Shown: positions 37,027-47,801, counted from the stretch's first letter. The stretch is 64,000 nt of DNA from Candidatus Thiomargarita nelsonii (GCA_000785145.2 JSZA02000012.1:17633-81632), one strand, 5' to 3'. Made by a program: numbers and translations. The notes: generated from the sequence alone by a model not told the origin.

Positions 37027-38115
37027 TTATCTCTCAGACAAAAAGCGCCGATGAGTATGCACTGCCATAATAAAACCAAAACCGGCCATCAATGTCACTA
37101 ATGAAGTTCCTCCATAACTGATCAGTGGTAGCGGAACCCCCACCACTGGCAATAAGCCAGAAACCATCGCCATATTAACAAAGATATACACAAAAAAAGT
37201 CAATATTAAACTGCCAGCTAAGAGCCGACCAAAGCTATCTTGCGCTTGTAAGGCAATATACATGCCCCGTGACAGAATGAAAAAATAAATGCCAAGTAAT
37301 ACTAACACGCCCACTAAGCCAAGTTCTTCACTATAAACGGCAAAAATAAAATCCGTTTTGCGTTCTGGCAAAAATTCTAGAATTGATTGGGTACCATTAA
37401 GCCAGCCTTTTCCATCAAAACCACCAGAACCTATAGCCGTTTTAGATTGAATGATGTGATATCCTGCCCCTAATGGATCTCTTTCTGGATCAAATAAGGT
37501 GAGTATCCGTCCCTTTTGATAGTCATGCAAAACAGAATGCCATATTGGATATGCAGACAAACCAAGCAATGTAATCACTCCAAAGACAAAGTACCAACTG
37601 ATACCCGCGAGTAGTAACACAAACAAGCCAGATGAGGCAATCAACAATGCCGTTCCTAAATCAGGCTGCTTGGCGATTAGAAGCAGAGGTATCACAATCA
37701 TGATAGCCGCCAAGAATAAACGTCCATAGCTGGGAGGTAAAGGTTTCTCAGCTAAATACCATGTCACCATCATGGGAACGGCGAATTTCATGATTTCTGA
37801 AGGCTGAAAGCCAAATAACCAGCGTTGTGAACCGTTACGGGTTTCGCCAATCAGCAACACCAGTACTAATAACAGAATACCACCCAGGTACACCCAAGGC
37901 ACCCAAGGTATCAAAGCTTGAACGCGGATTTGAGCTAAAGCTATCATCAGTCCAAATCCTATCGCTAGGTGTATCATTTGGCGGATTATCAAATCCGTAT
38001 TTTGATTAGCAGCACTATATAAAACAACTAATCCGAGTCCCGATAACAAAAATAAACCCAATAGCAAAGGTTTATCTAAGTGTAGAAAATGATTGTTATT
38101 CCAGTTCGTTTGCAT
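37027..38115 (-). CDS. mrdB: Rod-shape SEDS peptidoglycan glycosyltransferase RodA
   Basis: A 362-residue membrane protein of the SEDS family with about ten membrane helices. Conserved features include KQPDLGTALL, the loop with DPERDPLGAGYHIIQSKTAIGSGG, FLPERKTDFIFAVYSEELG (with the catalytic-site Asp), and PLPLISYGGTSLV. It polymerises glycan strands with PBP2 (mrdA, 3 bp upstream in the operon) during elongation. The 65-bp gap to mltB contains a GTCCAAGATTTATCTTGGAC palindrome. Confidence 0.96.
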   Translation of the reverse strand: MQTNWNNNHFLHLDKPLLLGLFLLSGLGLVVLYSAANQNTDLIIRQMIHLAIGFGLMIALAQIRVQALIPWVPWVYLGGILLLVLVLLIGETRNGSQRWLFGFQPSEIMKFAVPMMVTWYLAEKPLPPSYGRLFLAAIMIVIPLLLIAKQPDLGTALLIASSGLFVLLLAGISWYFVFGVITLLGLSAYPIWHSVLHDYQKGRILTLFDPERDPLGAGYHIIQSKTAIGSGGFDGKGWLNGTQSILEFLPERKTDFIFAVYSEELGLVGVLVLLGIYFFILSRGMYIALQAQDSFGRLLAGSLILTFFVYIFVNMAMVSGLLPVVGVPLPLISYGGTSLVTLMAGFGFIMAVHTHRRFLSER

Positions 38116-38118
38116 AAA

Positions 38119-40017
38119 CTATTGACTCCTGTCATTGTTCGCCAAAACTAAAGGAGATCTTTTTAAAAGATAATAATCCAACACCGCTTTAGCAATAGGT
38201 GCTGCCGTTTTGCTACCTCCCCCCCCATTTTCCACAATCACTGACACTGCAATACGAGCTCTATCTAAGGGAGCAAATGCGACAAACCAAGCATGGTCCC
38301 TGTGTTCTTTAGGGATATTGTTTGGATCGTATCTCTGCCCTTGAGGAATGCCTCTAACTTGCGCCGTGCCCGTTTTGCCAGCAAAACGATAGGGCGAGTT
38401 TTTTGCAACACGACGGGCTGTTCCTCTCCGTCCATGTACCACCGCTTTCATCCCACCAATCACATGTTCCCAATAGTTTCCACGTTTGAGGATGATAGTG
38501 TTTTTCTGAGTGGGCGTTACAGTTGCCATTTCATTGAGGATAACATCATCTATTGCAAACACAATGCGAGGTTGTTTTAATTGTCCACGATTACTCAAAG
38601 TTGCGGTAGCGACGGCCATTTGTAAAGGGGTAGCAAGCATAAAGCCTTGTCCAATACCCGTGATAACGGTTTCACCGGGATACCAAACCACTCCATGACG
38701 ACGCTGTTTCCATTCCCTAGAAGGCATCAGTCCGCCCTTTTCCCCAGGAATATCTATACCTGTTTTTTTGCCAAAACCAAATCGTGTCATAAAACTATGT
38801 AGGCGATCTATGCCGAGATCATGAGCTAATTCGTAAAAATAGACATCGCAAGATTGTTCTATAGCACCGTGCAAGTCCATGCTACCATGTCCACCTCTTT
38901 TCCAGTCGCGATATCGGTGCTTTTTACCTTTGAGACGGTAAAATCCCGGGCACCAAGTACGTTTATGTGGTGTCCTCACGCCATATTCTAATCCTGCCAA
39001 ACCAACAAAAGCTTTCACTGTGGAACCTGGCGGATATTGTCCACGTATCGCACGGTTAATGAGGGGACGATCAGGCGAAAGGTTCAACGAATTGTAGCTT
39101 TTATGATCGATGCCGTTAACAAAAAGGTTAGGATCATAATTGGGCATGCTGACTAAGGCCAGTACGTTGCCACTTTCCGGCTCAATAGCGACAACCGCAG
39201 CACGCTCCTCTCCGAGCAGCTCTTCAATATATTTTTGTAAATCGATATCTATATTGAGATAGAGGTTTTTACCGGGCACAGAATCCGTGCGATCCAGTAC
39301 CTGGACGAATTTTCCACGCACATCCGTTTCCACCTTTCGGATACCCGTTTTACCATGCAACTCGATTTCATAATAAGCCTCTAGCCCCGCTTTACCTATA
39401 TACTTGCTACCCTCATAATTAGACTTATCTATCTCATTGGACTCCTCCATTAATTTTTCATCTTTTTTGCTTATTCGACCAACATAACCGATGGCGTGGA
39501 CACCAATAGCACCAAGGGGATAGTAGCGACTGAGATGGTTTTTCAACTCGACACCTTGGAAACGGTGTTTTTGGACCGAAAAGCGAGCCACTTCATCATC
39601 AGTAAGTCGATAACGTAAGGGGACACTTTGAAAGGAACGACGTTGCTTCAACTTTTTTTGAAAGTTGGAAAGATCACTTTCTTCTATCGTGATGAATTTA
39701 CTTATTTTTTGAATCGTAAAATCAATATTTTCCACCTGTTCAGGAATGAGTTCTAAACTATAAGATGCCCGATTCTCAGCAATGAGCACGCCATTACGGT
39801 CAAAAATCAATCCGCGTGTAGGCGGTATGGGCAAAATGGTAATGCGATTCTCATTTGATTTCGTCTTATATTCTTCATAATTAATCACTTGCAAAAAGAA
39901 CAAGCGTGCCACAATAACCAACAAAAAGACTAACATCATTAACCATGCGATTATCACACGGTTGTTGAATATTTTACCCTCACGGGTAGGATTTTTTATA
40001 ACATGTGTTGATAACAT
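38119..40017 (-). CDS. mrdA: Penicillin-binding protein 2
   Basis: A 632-residue class B PBP, the transpeptidase of the elongasome. One N-terminal membrane helix (about residues 22-42) precedes the pedestal domain. The catalytic motifs are YPPGSTVKAF (SxxK with the active Ser), SCD (SxN variant typical of PBP2), and KTGTAQ (KTG). It crosslinks new peptidoglycan with RodA. The stop is 3 bp before rodA and the start lies 7 bp after the mreD stop, consistent with an operon. Confidence 0.96.
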   Translation of the reverse strand: MLSTHVIKNPTREGKIFNNRVIIAWLMMLVFLLVIVARLFFLQVINYEEYKTKSNENRITILPIPPTRGLIFDRNGVLIAENRASYSLELIPEQVENIDFTIQKISKFITIEESDLSNFQKKLKQRRSFQSVPLRYRLTDDEVARFSVQKHRFQGVELKNHLSRYYPLGAIGVHAIGYVGRISKKDEKLMEESNEIDKSNYEGSKYIGKAGLEAYYEIELHGKTGIRKVETDVRGKFVQVLDRTDSVPGKNLYLNIDIDLQKYIEELLGEERAAVVAIEPESGNVLALVSMPNYDPNLFVNGIDHKSYNSLNLSPDRPLINRAIRGQYPPGSTVKAFVGLAGLEYGVRTPHKRTWCPGFYRLKGKKHRYRDWKRGGHGSMDLHGAIEQSCDVYFYELAHDLGIDRLHSFMTRFGFGKKTGIDIPGEKGGLMPSREWKQRRHGVVWYPGETVITGIGQGFMLATPLQMAVATATLSNRGQLKQPRIVFAIDDVILNEMATVTPTQKNTIILKRGNYWEHVIGGMKAVVHGRRGTARRVAKNSPYRFAGKTGTAQVRGIPQGQRYDPNNIPKEHRDHAWFVAFAPLDRARIAVSVIVENGGGGSKTAAPIAKAVLDYYLLKRSPLVLANNDRSQ

Positions 40018-40024
40018 TTTTATT

Positions 40025-40513
40025 TTAAACCACTTTATATTTGCGTTGTATGTCGCCCAATATCAAAAAGAACCAAGGCCACAGCAACAAACTGCTAAAA
40101 GCAGGAAAGATAAACGAGTCTCTCATTTCTGAATAGCCGAAAATACTTTGTATCCAGATGCCTAATAATTGATTGAGAGCCACCATCCCAAATACTCCAA
40201 TCGCTTGTTGCCACACAGGAAATAAGCGCAGCTGCTGATGAAATTTGACAGCCAGATAAGCAATCAAAACAAACCCCAAAGCATGTTGTCCCAACAAAGT
40301 ATCATTCAATACATCATGGATAATCCCAACAAACCAAGCAGTCGCTACCCCCACCCGCAGCGGGAGAGCCAAACACCAATATATTAAAATCATGGCTACC
40401 CAATCTGGACGCCAAGCACTTGCCCAAGCCGGCATTGGTAAAATGGCTAACATAAAACTAAAAACGAAACTGAGAACAATAACCCAGCCGCCATGATGTC
40501 GATCTAAACTCAT
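40025..40513 (-). CDS. mreD: Rod shape-determining protein MreD
   Basis: A 162-residue protein with five to six membrane helices. It links MreC and the elongation machinery in the inner membrane. Typical features are RPDWVAMILIYWCLALP near residue 35 and GIIHDVLNDTLLGQHALG, the family's best conserved loop. It follows mreC by 12 bp. Confidence 0.92.
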   Translation of the reverse strand: MSLDRHHGGWVIVLSFVFSFMLAILPMPAWASAWRPDWVAMILIYWCLALPLRVGVATAWFVGIIHDVLNDTLLGQHALGFVLIAYLAVKFHQQLRLFPVWQQAIGVFGMVALNQLLGIWIQSIFGYSEMRDSFIFPAFSSLLLWPWFFLILGDIQRKYKVV

Positions 40514-40525
40514 AGTTCACTATTC

Positions 40526-41353
40526 CTACCAAACCAATAAAACTTCACTATTACGTTCCAAAACCGCTCTCGGCAATGCTTGCACCGAAGCAAAAGGTTG
40601 GCCTATATCAGGAGTCACATCAATGACCGTACCAACTGGATAATCCTTGGGAAATTTTTCCCCAGCACCAGAAGTCACAATTAAATCACCTACTTTGATG
40701 CCTGTATTAAGTCCCGTATTGGATATACCAAGTAATGAAAGCCGATTAACCGCCCCGATACCCTTAGCGATGGTACGCAAACCTGTCCGTACCACTTGTA
40801 CAGGCAATTCATGTTCAGGATCAGTAATCAGCATAACAGTGCTAGAAAACAAACCAACATGAATGACCTGCCCCATCACACCATGGCCATCTATCACGGC
40901 TTGATTAACAATCACACCATCATTTTTTCCCTTATTAATCGTAATTTTACGTCTTGAATGTTCTAATTCAACTGCCAACACCTCAGCCATTTGTACCCGT
41001 TCCCCCACTTTCAAGGGAGAGCCCAATAGCCGCCGCAAACGTTCATTTTCATTCTTTAATGCATCAAATTTTTGCAAAGTTACCTGTAACAGCTGTTTTT
41101 CTGCACGTAATTTGTCAATTTCCTCAATCAACAGAAAGCGATTACTGGCAGTCACAGACAACCACTGACCCGTTTTTATTGGCAAATTCACTAAATATTG
41201 AATGGGATAAACCAAACCCAATAAATGGGTACGCACTATCCTCAAATAATCCAAACGATGATCTGCAATAATTAAAAATATTGATGCTAATATAAATACA
41301 ATCAATCGTAAGCTTAACGCTTGTTTGGGACGATGAAAAACGGCTTTTTTCAT
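40526..41353 (-). CDS. mreC: Rod shape-determining protein MreC
   Basis: A 275-residue membrane-anchored periplasmic scaffold. One N-terminal helix (residues 14-32) and a coiled coil (LLIEEIDKLRAEKQLLQV, then FDALKNENERLRRLL) come before two beta domains with NKGKNDGVIVNQAVI and LIVTSGAGEKFPKDYPVG. It binds PBP2 and activates RodA-PBP2. A GGGGTT hairpin lies in the 55-bp gap to mreB. Confidence 0.95.
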   Translation of the reverse strand: MKKAVFHRPKQALSLRLIVFILASIFLIIADHRLDYLRIVRTHLLGLVYPIQYLVNLPIKTGQWLSVTASNRFLLIEEIDKLRAEKQLLQVTLQKFDALKNENERLRRLLGSPLKVGERVQMAEVLAVELEHSRRKITINKGKNDGVIVNQAVIDGHGVMGQVIHVGLFSSTVMLITDPEHELPVQVVRTGLRTIAKGIGAVNRLSLLGISNTGLNTGIKVGDLIVTSGAGEKFPKDYPVGTVIDVTPDIGQPFASVQALPRAVLERNSEVLLVW

Positions 41354-41408
41354 TGTATTGTGTTTCCCCGCTTGTATGCAACGGGGTTGCCAAAACCCCG
41401 CAGCTAAA

Positions 41409-42455
41409 TCAACTCATCTCCAAATCTATAATTCCAGGTCCATGCTCCTCAATCAAGTCCAGCGCACGACCACCACCACGCGCGACACATGTCAACGGAT
41501 CCTCAGCGAGAATCACCGGTAGCCCCGTTTCCGCCATCACTAAACGGTCAAGGTCCTTCAACAAGGACCCACCACCAGTCAAAACGATACCTTTTCCGGC
41601 GACATCAGCCGCTAAATCTGGCGGAATTTTTTCCAACGCCGTTTTGACTGTGCTAGTAATCTCCATTAACGGCTCTTGTAAAGCTTCTAAGATTTCATGG
41701 TTGTTAAGGGTAATAGGACGAGGAATACCTTCAGCTAAATTACGCCCTCGTATATTAATTTGGTGTTCTTCTTTACTCTCATAGGCAGAGCCGATTTCAT
41801 GCTTAATCTGTTCCGCTGTCACCTCACCAATCACGGTGCCATAGCGACGACGTACATATTTGACGATCGCGTCGTCAAAGCGATCGCCACCAGTGCGTAT
41901 AGATTGTGAGTAAACAATACCATTGAGAGACAAAATACCAACTTCCGTCGTTCCGCCACCAATATCAAGTACCATTGAACCCACAGCCTTACTGACTGGC
42001 AGCCCCGCCCCGATGGCCGCCGCCATCGGTTCCTCTATCAAAAAAACCTCTCGTGCCCCCGCGCCCGCCGCCGATTCTCGAATCGCCCGACGTTCAACTT
42101 GAGTAGAGCTACACGGCACACATATTAAGACCCGAGGCGAGGGATGCCAGAATTTGCTATCATGGACTTTATGAATAAAATACTGCAACATTTTTTCAGT
42201 AATCATAAAGTCTGCAATAACACCCTCTTTCATAGGCCGTATGGCAGTGATAGGTTTTGGTGTACGGCCAATCATTTCTTTGGCTTCCAAACCGACAGCT
42301 ACAATAGTTTTCTCTTCCCCTCCATAGTGGCGAACGGCTACCACTGAGGGTTCATTAAGGACGATGCCTTTTCCCTTGACATAAATCAGCGTATTCGCTG
42401 TGCCTAAATCAATAGACAGATCGTTTGAAAAAAGTCCGCGTAAAGCTTTGAACAT
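41409..42455 (-). CDS. mreB: Rod shape-determining actin homologue MreB
   Basis: About 348 residues. [20 protein letters not shown] carries the amphipathic start and phosphate-1 loop, [14 protein letters not shown] the phosphate-2 loop, and [11 protein letters not shown] the adenosine loop. The polymers run along the membrane and position the elongasome. Start: ATG 42455 gives the usual MFK opening; a TTG at 42464 with AGGA four bases upstream is also possible. It is first in the operon with mreC, mreD, mrdA and rodA. Confidence 0.97.
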   Translation of the reverse strand: MFKALRGLFSNDLSIDLGTANTLIYVKGKGIVLNEPSVVAVRHYGGEEKTIVAVGLEAKEMIGRTPKPITAIRPMKEGVIADFMITEKMLQYFIHKVHDSKFWHPSPRVLICVPCSSTQVERRAIRESAAGAGAREVFLIEEPMAAAIGAGLPVSKAVGSMVLDIGGGTTEVGILSLNGIVYSQSIRTGGDRFDDAIVKYVRRRYGTVIGEVTAEQIKHEIGSAYESKEEHQINIRGRNLAEGIPRPITLNNHEILEALQEPLMEITSTVKTALEKIPPDLAADVAGKGIVLTGGGSLLKDLDRLVMAETGLPVILAEDPLTCVARGGGRALDLIEEHGPGIIDLEMS

Positions 42456-42642
42456 GGAATTCAATCAATCCTGTGATAAGTGAATGAAGTGAGCTTTCAA
42501 TGGTAAACCTGTTAAACAAGCTCATTTAAAATATAATAATATCAATATATTATTGACATAATTTCCTGTTTTATTTAACTTTAAAAAGTAGCAGTAACTT
42601 ATTGAGTTACCATACCAAGCCTGTCACATTTGGGCAAGTTTA

Positions 42643-42671
42643 TTTTATATTTTATTGAATTATTGTATAAT
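42643..42671 (+). promoter_or_regulatory. Possible sigma-70 promoter of gatCAB
   Basis: A perfect TATAAT at 42666-42671 lies 27 bp before the gatC start. The -35 region 17 bases upstream is poor (TTTTAT). The TTGACA at 42553 with TAACTT 17 bp later is an alternative farther away. Confidence 0.4.
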
Positions 42672-42697
42672 AACACGATTTAGCCATGGAGATTAAA

Positions 42698-42985
42698 ATG
42701 TCTTTACCAATCGATGCGGTAGAAAAAATTGCCCATTTAGCCCGTATATCGTTAAGTGAGCAAGATATTCCACTCTACACACACCATTTGTCCAATATTC
42801 TAGCATTTGTTGAACAAATGAATAGCGTTGACACAACAGGCATAACCCCAATGGCACACCCTCTTGATGCCGTAGCACGTTTACGCCCCGATGTCGTCTC
42901 AGAATCCAACCAGCGCGATCATTTTCAATGCAACGCGCCACAAGTTGAAGCCGGCTTATATTTAGTCCCAAAAGTCATTGAATAA
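42698..42985 (+). CDS. gatC: Asp/Glu-tRNA amidotransferase subunit C
   Basis: A 95-residue protein. The ATG at 42698 is preceded by GGAG at 42688, which lies inside the four extra codons if the ATG at 42686 is used. The sequence shows [15 protein letters not shown] and the closing LRPDVV-E segment typical of GatC. It wraps around GatA and stabilises the complex that amidates misacylated Glu-tRNA(Gln) or Asp-tRNA(Asn). It is first of gatCAB. Confidence 0.95.
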   Translation: MSLPIDAVEKIAHLARISLSEQDIPLYTHHLSNILAFVEQMNSVDTTGITPMAHPLDAVARLRPDVVSESNQRDHFQCNAPQVEAGLYLVPKVIE

Positions 42986-43004
42986 TTAGTTAGTTAACAT
43001 TAAT

Positions 43005-44459
43005 ATGCACAATAAAACTCTTGCCGAATTGTCTCATGCCTTACATCAACGTGAATATTCCAGTGTTGAATTAACCCGTTATTTTTTAGAACGGATTGAA
43101 CGCTTAGATACACAGATCAACAGTTTTATTAGCGTCACGGCTGAAATGGCACTTGCTCAAGCTCAAGCGGCGGATCAACGTTTACAGTCCGGCAATGCCT
43201 CCCCTCTGACGGGCATCCCAATTGCCCATAAAGATATCTTTTGCACTGAGGGCGTTAAAACCTCGTGCGGCTCAAAAATGCTGGACAATTTTATTGCCCC
43301 TTATAATGCCACTGTCGTCGAAAAATGTCATACCGCCGGCCTGGTCATGTTGGGTAAAACCAACATGGATGAATTTGCCATGGGCTCTTCTAATGAAACC
43401 AGTTTTTATGGCCCCGTTAAAAATCCTTGGGATACCCAGGCAGTGCCTGGGGGCTCATCAGGTGGCGCCGTTGCGGCTGTTGCCGCCCGTCTAGCCCCTG
43501 TTGCCACCGGTACCGACACGGGTGGCTCTATCCGTCAACCCGCCGCCTTATGTGGCATAACCGGATTAAAACCGACTTATGGCCTTGTTTCACGTTATGG
43601 CATGATCGCCTTTGCGTCTAGTTTAGACCAAGGTGGCCCCATAGGAGACAATGCCAAAGATGTTGCACTACTTTTAAATGTGATCGCCGGTTTTGACGAA
43701 CGCGATTCAACCTCTTTAAACCATCCGCAAGAAGATTATACCGCCCATTTAAACGATAGTATCGCTGGACTAAAAATCGGTTTACCCAAAGAATTTTTTG
43801 GTGAAGGCTTAAACGCGGAAGTCGGTAAAATAGTAGAGGCCGCTATTAAAGAATTAGAACAAGCTGGCGCAACCCTGCACGAGATCGAATTACCCCATAC
43901 TCACTTATCTGTGCCTGTTTATTATATCATTGCCCCAGCCGAATGCTCCTCTAATTTATCACGCTATGATGGAGTACGCTTTGGTCATCGCTGTGAAAAT
44001 CCACAAGATTTGCTTGACTTATACAAACGCTCACGCGCCCAAGGCTTTGGTGCCGAAGTCAAGCGCCGCATTATGATAGGCACATACGCCCTATCAGCGG
44101 GTTATTATGATGCCTATTACCTAAAAGCTCAACAAATTCGCCGCCTCATTAGCAACGACTTCACTGATGCATTTAAACAAGTCGATGTCATTTTAGGTCC
44201 CACATCACCCACAACTGCCTTTAAAATCGGTGAAAAAGTCAATGATCCAATCAGTATGTATTTGTCTGACATTAATACCATTTCGGTTAATTTAGCCGGA
44301 TTGCCTGGCTTATCCATACCAGCCGGCTTTGTAAACCAACGCCCCGTTGGATTACAACTCATCGGCAACTATTTGAATGAAGCTCGATTACTAAACGTTG
44401 CCCATCAATATCAACAACGCACAGATTGGCATAGACAAAATCCCCCCAAATTTCTGTAA
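43005..44459 (+). CDS. gatA: Asp/Glu-tRNA amidotransferase subunit A
   Basis: A 484-residue amidase-signature enzyme. It produces ammonia from glutamine for tRNA amidation. The Ser-cisSer-Lys triad is visible: Lys in PIAHKDIFC, and the Ser residues in [15 protein letters not shown] and [15 protein letters not shown]. The full family length is present. It begins 19 bp after gatC and is followed by gatB after 15 bp. Confidence 0.97.
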   Translation: MHNKTLAELSHALHQREYSSVELTRYFLERIERLDTQINSFISVTAEMALAQAQAADQRLQSGNASPLTGIPIAHKDIFCTEGVKTSCGSKMLDNFIAPYNATVVEKCHTAGLVMLGKTNMDEFAMGSSNETSFYGPVKNPWDTQAVPGGSSGGAVAAVAARLAPVATGTDTGGSIRQPAALCGITGLKPTYGLVSRYGMIAFASSLDQGGPIGDNAKDVALLLNVIAGFDERDSTSLNHPQEDYTAHLNDSIAGLKIGLPKEFFGEGLNAEVGKIVEAAIKELEQAGATLHEIELPHTHLSVPVYYIIAPAECSSNLSRYDGVRFGHRCENPQDLLDLYKRSRAQGFGAEVKRRIMIGTYALSAGYYDAYYLKAQQIRRLISNDFTDAFKQVDVILGPTSPTTAFKIGEKVNDPISMYLSDINTISVNLAGLPGLSIPAGFVNQRPVGLQLIGNYLNEARLLNVAHQYQQRTDWHRQNPPKFL

Positions 44460-44474
44460 AAGAGGATAAAAAAA

Positions 44475-45908
44475 ATGGCATGGGAAGTCGTTATCGGCCT
44501 AGAAATTCACGCCCAATTGGCGACCAACAGTAAAATATTCTCAGGAGCATCAACGGCTTATGGTGCCCCCCCCAATACACAAGCCTGTGCTGTGGATTTA
44601 GGCTTACCCGGTGTATTGCCAGTACTCAATGAAAAAGTAGTACGCATGGCCGCTAAATTTGGCCTAGCCATCGGAGCCCCCGTTGCGCCGCGCTCCGTCT
44701 TTGCGCGAAAAAATTATTTTTATCCAGACTTACCAAAAGGCTATCAAATCAGCCAATATGAATTACCCATAGTCAATAAGGGGCAAATTCAAATTGAAAT
44801 TGATGGCAAAGAAAAAACCATTGGCATCACCCGTGCCCATTTAGAAGAGGATGCCGGTAAATCTTTGCATGAAGATTTTCAGGGACTGAGTGGTATTGAT
44901 CTTAATAGAACCGGCACACCTTTATTAGAAATCGTCTCAGAGCCAGATATGCGCTCACCTAAAGAGGCGATTGCCTACATGAAAAAAATTCACTCCTTGG
45001 TGCGCTACTTAGACATCTGCGATGGCAACATGCAAGAAGGCTCATTTCGATGTGATGCCAACGTCTCCGTTCGCCCCCAAGGGCAAAAAGAATTTGGTAC
45101 CCGCAGTGAATTAAAAAATCTCAACTCATTTCGCTTTGTTGAGCGTGCTATCAACATTGAAATTGAACGCCAAATTGATCTATTAGAAAGCGGTGGCACT
45201 GTCAGACAAGAAACCCGCCTTTATGATGCTGATAAAAACGAAACGCGCCCCATGCGTAGCAAGGAAGAAGCCAATGACTACCGCTATTTTCCTGATCCTG
45301 ATTTATTACCGCTGCTAATAGAATCCGAATTTTTAGAACAAATCAAAGCCGAATTACCCGAATTGCCCGATGATAAAAAACAACGCTTTATACAACAATA
45401 TGGGCTATCTCTATACGATGCGAGCGGATTGACAAGCAGCCGTGAACTCGCTGATTATTTTGAAGAAATCGTCAAACTTTCAAACAGCGACGCGAAACTT
45501 TGTGCCAATTGGGTGATGGGAGACTTAGCCGCCTTGCTCAATAAAAACAATTTGGAAATTACTGACTCAAAAGTGAGTACTATCCAACTCGCCGCTATGC
45601 TACGCCGTATCAGTGACAAAACAATTTCGGGTAAAATCGCCAAACAAGTTTTTGAAGCGATGTGGAATGGTGAAGGCGATGCCGATACGATTATCGAAAA
45701 ACGTGGATTGAAACAAGTCACCGACACGGGCGCGATTGAAAAACTCATTGATGAAGTGATAGTTAACAATCCTAAACAATTGCAAGACTACCGCGATGGT
45801 AAAGAAAAATTGTTTGGCTTTTTTGTTGGACAAGTGATGAAGGTTTCTAAGGGTAAAGCGAATCCTAAGCAGGTGAATGAGTTATTGAAGAAAAAACTTG
45901 AAGGGTGA
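44475..45908 (+). CDS. gatB: Asp/Glu-tRNA amidotransferase subunit B
   Basis: A 477-residue protein. It activates the tRNA-bound carboxylate with ATP and moves ammonia onto it. Features are [42 protein letters not shown] and the YqeY-like C-terminal domain. The 36 bases at 45809-45844 near the 3' end were copied to 48491-48526. Starts 15 bp after gatA. Confidence 0.97.
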   Translation: MAWEVVIGLEIHAQLATNSKIFSGASTAYGAPPNTQACAVDLGLPGVLPVLNEKVVRMAAKFGLAIGAPVAPRSVFARKNYFYPDLPKGYQISQYELPIVNKGQIQIEIDGKEKTIGITRAHLEEDAGKSLHEDFQGLSGIDLNRTGTPLLEIVSEPDMRSPKEAIAYMKKIHSLVRYLDICDGNMQEGSFRCDANVSVRPQGQKEFGTRSELKNLNSFRFVERAINIEIERQIDLLESGGTVRQETRLYDADKNETRPMRSKEEANDYRYFPDPDLLPLLIESEFLEQIKAELPELPDDKKQRFIQQYGLSLYDASGLTSSRELADYFEEIVKLSNSDAKLCANWVMGDLAALLNKNNLEITDSKVSTIQLAAMLRRISDKTISGKIAKQVFEAMWNGEGDADTIIEKRGLKQVTDTGAIEKLIDEVIVNNPKQLQDYRDGKEKLFGFFVGQVMKVSKGKANPKQVNELLKKKLEG

Positions 45909-45983
45909 TGTGAAACGCGGAGCGTCGAGGCAGGCATTCCTTTGCCTCGCGCACTCACTTATACACAAGTCCATTTTCGGCAA

Positions 45984-46085
45984 TTGTAGGGTGGGTAGAG
46001 CGGTAGCGATACGAAGTGGCGGGACGCCCAACCCACCATTTGACGCGATTTGGTGGGTTTCGCTCTCGCTCTACCCACCCTACAA
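45984..46085. repeat. TGTAGGGTGGGTAGAGCG palindromic element
   Basis: The ends are reverse complements (TGTAGGGTGGGTAGAGCG and CGCTCTACCCACCCTACA) and the inner parts (CCAACCCACC and GGTGGGTTTCG) also pair. It is a roughly 100-bp REP-like element in the gap after gatB and resembles the one at 29958. Confidence 0.75.
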
Positions 46086-46188
46086 ATATTATTTTATTTC
46101 AAAGACTTAAATAGTTATGTCTAAGTGAGTGCGCTCCGCGTGGGAACGAGAAAATTTGGTAACGTACTCAAAAAGGAAAAAACATGCC

Positions 46189-46518
46189 ATGCAGTTGACT
46201 ATTGAATTGCCTGATAGACTGGGTTATAGATTAAAATCCCTTCCTAATTTTAATGATTTTATCACTAAGGTATTGGCTCAATCTATCGCTCCGCCTGTGC
46301 AAGAAAAAGACATACAGAGTGATATTTTATCAAAAGCCGAACAAGAGGAATATGAATGGCTGAAAGTGGCTCTCAAAAACACAGCCTTTGAATCCCTGAG
46401 CGAACCAGACGAAGACATCTATACCTTAGCAGATGGTAAGCCATTTCATGATCCAGAATGGTCAAAAAACGTTGTCCGTGATTTCACTTCTATTACAGAC
46501 ACAAAACTTTATGTTTGA
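46189..46518 (+). CDS. Antitoxin-like small protein
   Basis: A 109-residue protein from ATG 46189 (MQLTIELPDRLGYRL), preceded by AAAGGAAAA; the frame upstream of it is repeat DNA. The N-terminal beta strand and helix resemble the start of small ribbon-type antitoxins. The C-terminal part (EEYEWLKVALKNTAFESL, then YTLADGKPF) is a segment I associate with antitoxins encoded beside PIN (DUF3368) toxins. Here the convergent neighbour is a broken PIN gene, so this may be an orphan. Assignment is tentative. Confidence 0.5.
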   Translation: MQLTIELPDRLGYRLKSLPNFNDFITKVLAQSIAPPVQEKDIQSDILSKAEQEEYEWLKVALKNTAFESLSEPDEDIYTLADGKPFHDPEWSKNVVRDFTSITDTKLYV

Positions 46519-46525
46519 GCCAGCT

Positions 46526-46936
46526 TCACTCACTGAAAATTTTAGCGTACACGGTTTGCTTTAATACAAGGTTTTCTACTTGTTCCATTCGTTCAATCAA
46601 GTGTTTAACTTGAGCTTTTGAGAGGATTTTACGTGTCCAAAACAAGCGGAGTAAATAAGGTAAATTAATGCTTTCAATTCCTTCTTGTTGGCAATAACGA
46701 ATTGCTCGCTTATCATTACACAACAAAAGAGCTTGGCGATTTTTGGCTAAAGCAATCGCTTCACACTCTCCACGGTTCAATTTATTCGGTAAACTTTTAA
46801 TCATCTGTTGCTCAAGTTCCAACAAGTCTAGAACTTGAATTTGATGAGTTGCAAGTAAAACCAGATTGAGGTACGTTTTGCCATTTTCTAATCCGATTTG
46901 TAATTCTTGATGTACGGTTGGTGCATTTGCTAGAAC
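46526..46936 (-). pseudogene. C-terminal part of a PIN-domain (DUF3368) toxin gene
   Basis: Readable in one frame from after a TGA at 46937-46939. It starts LANAPTVHQELQIGLENG and continues through LNRGECEAIALAKNRQ, LLCNDKRAIRYCQQEG and LPYLLRLFWTRKILS, the conserved second half of DUF3368 PIN proteins with acidic metal-binding residues. The N-terminal half with the first Asp is absent. That half appears at 47342-47442 on the same strand, so the two are probably one gene split by an insertion. Confidence 0.65.
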
Positions 46937-47341
46937 TCAATTTCTTACTCAAACATAATCAAAGTTACTTATTTTAGTTAAGTTTTAGAACTGACGATTT
47001 TAACACTTGACTTTTAAAATTTTATCAAATAAAATGCTCCCTGTCATCTGTCAGGGTGACACCATGACGGTGTCATGGATATGAGGCGCTCTGCAAATTA
47101 GAGGTTGCAAATTCACCTCAAGATTAGGTTAATCTTGGTGTGCGTTTTATTAGGCCTTGAGTCTATGGACTTCTGACAAGCATCCCCCCATTAAGTCGCT
47201 TGGAAACAAGTGGCCGCTCGGATGAGACAGCCCATCCTGAACTCTAGTTGCAACTTTTTTTTAAGTACAGAGAGTGAATTATCATGGAAACTTTGATCGT
47301 GCTTCGGCATGTGATCAGGGATGAGTAAGAAAATAGAAGCT
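46937..47341. other. About 400-bp insertion splitting the PIN gene
   Basis: Between the two PIN halves lies DNA with no supported gene. It includes a CAAGATTAGGTTAATCTTG hairpin (47124) and a TGACACCATGACGGTGTCA hairpin (47056). From about 47143 in the plus direction a stretch starts GTGCG and later reads GGAAACAAGTGG and TGAACTCTAGTTGCAAC, which resembles the 5' domain I region of a group II intron. The intron reading is tentative. Confidence 0.35.
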
Positions 47342-47442
47342 GGGATGTAAATGATCGTATCTGGAAATAATCGAAAAAGACATGATAAAGCATCACACGC
47401 CGCCAACGAGCTTGGAATATTGGTATCACTTATAACGAGCAT
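47342..47442 (-). pseudogene. N-terminal part of the PIN toxin gene
   Basis: The frame opens MLVISDTNIPSSLAACDALS and RLFPDTIIYIP, the first strand of a PIN domain with the catalytic Asp (residue 6). After residue 34 it leaves the family and runs on into inserted DNA until 47191. Its ATG overlaps the end of the upstream UPF0175 gene by 13 bp, the usual antitoxin-toxin layout. Confidence 0.65.
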
Positions 47443-47771
47443 AATAACCCCTTGCCTTCCAACCGCTCAGTAAGCGCATCCATCTCTTCAACCGATTGGC
47501 AGCTATCAATTTCAATAGGTATCCCACGTTGAGATAAGGTATCTTGGATATCCCAACGTGTCACGCCCGCTAATTCGGCGGCTCGCCCAAGGCTACACTG
47601 ATCGGCTAAATACAATTCAATCGCTTCATCCAAAGTAGCACTGTTTGGTAACTGTTCCTGTTCAATAAGTTTTTTTAATTGGTTTATAAGCCAATTTTTA
47701 TCTGAAAACGTGAAGGATCGAGAAAGTTCTAAAACTTTTTGTGGCGTTACAGTTTCTGTGATTGTTGTCAT
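47430..47771 (-). CDS. UPF0175 family antitoxin
   Basis: A 113-residue protein. The C-terminal part LDEAIELYLADQCSLGRAAE and LAGVTRWDIQDTLSQRGIP is the UPF0175 signature, with a helix-turn-helix-like DNA-binding region. The N-terminal part (SFTFSDKNWLINQLKKLIEQ) is an added helical extension. Such proteins pair with PIN toxins, and the PIN gene start overlaps its stop. Since that toxin is broken, the antitoxin is now an orphan. Confidence 0.75.
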   Translation of the reverse strand: MTTITETVTPQKVLELSRSFTFSDKNWLINQLKKLIEQEQLPNSATLDEAIELYLADQCSLGRAAELAGVTRWDIQDTLSQRGIPIEIDSCQSVEEMDALTERLEGKGLLCSL

Positions 47772-47801
47772 TGTTTATGCTCCATTGTAAAATGGCCACC
47801 C

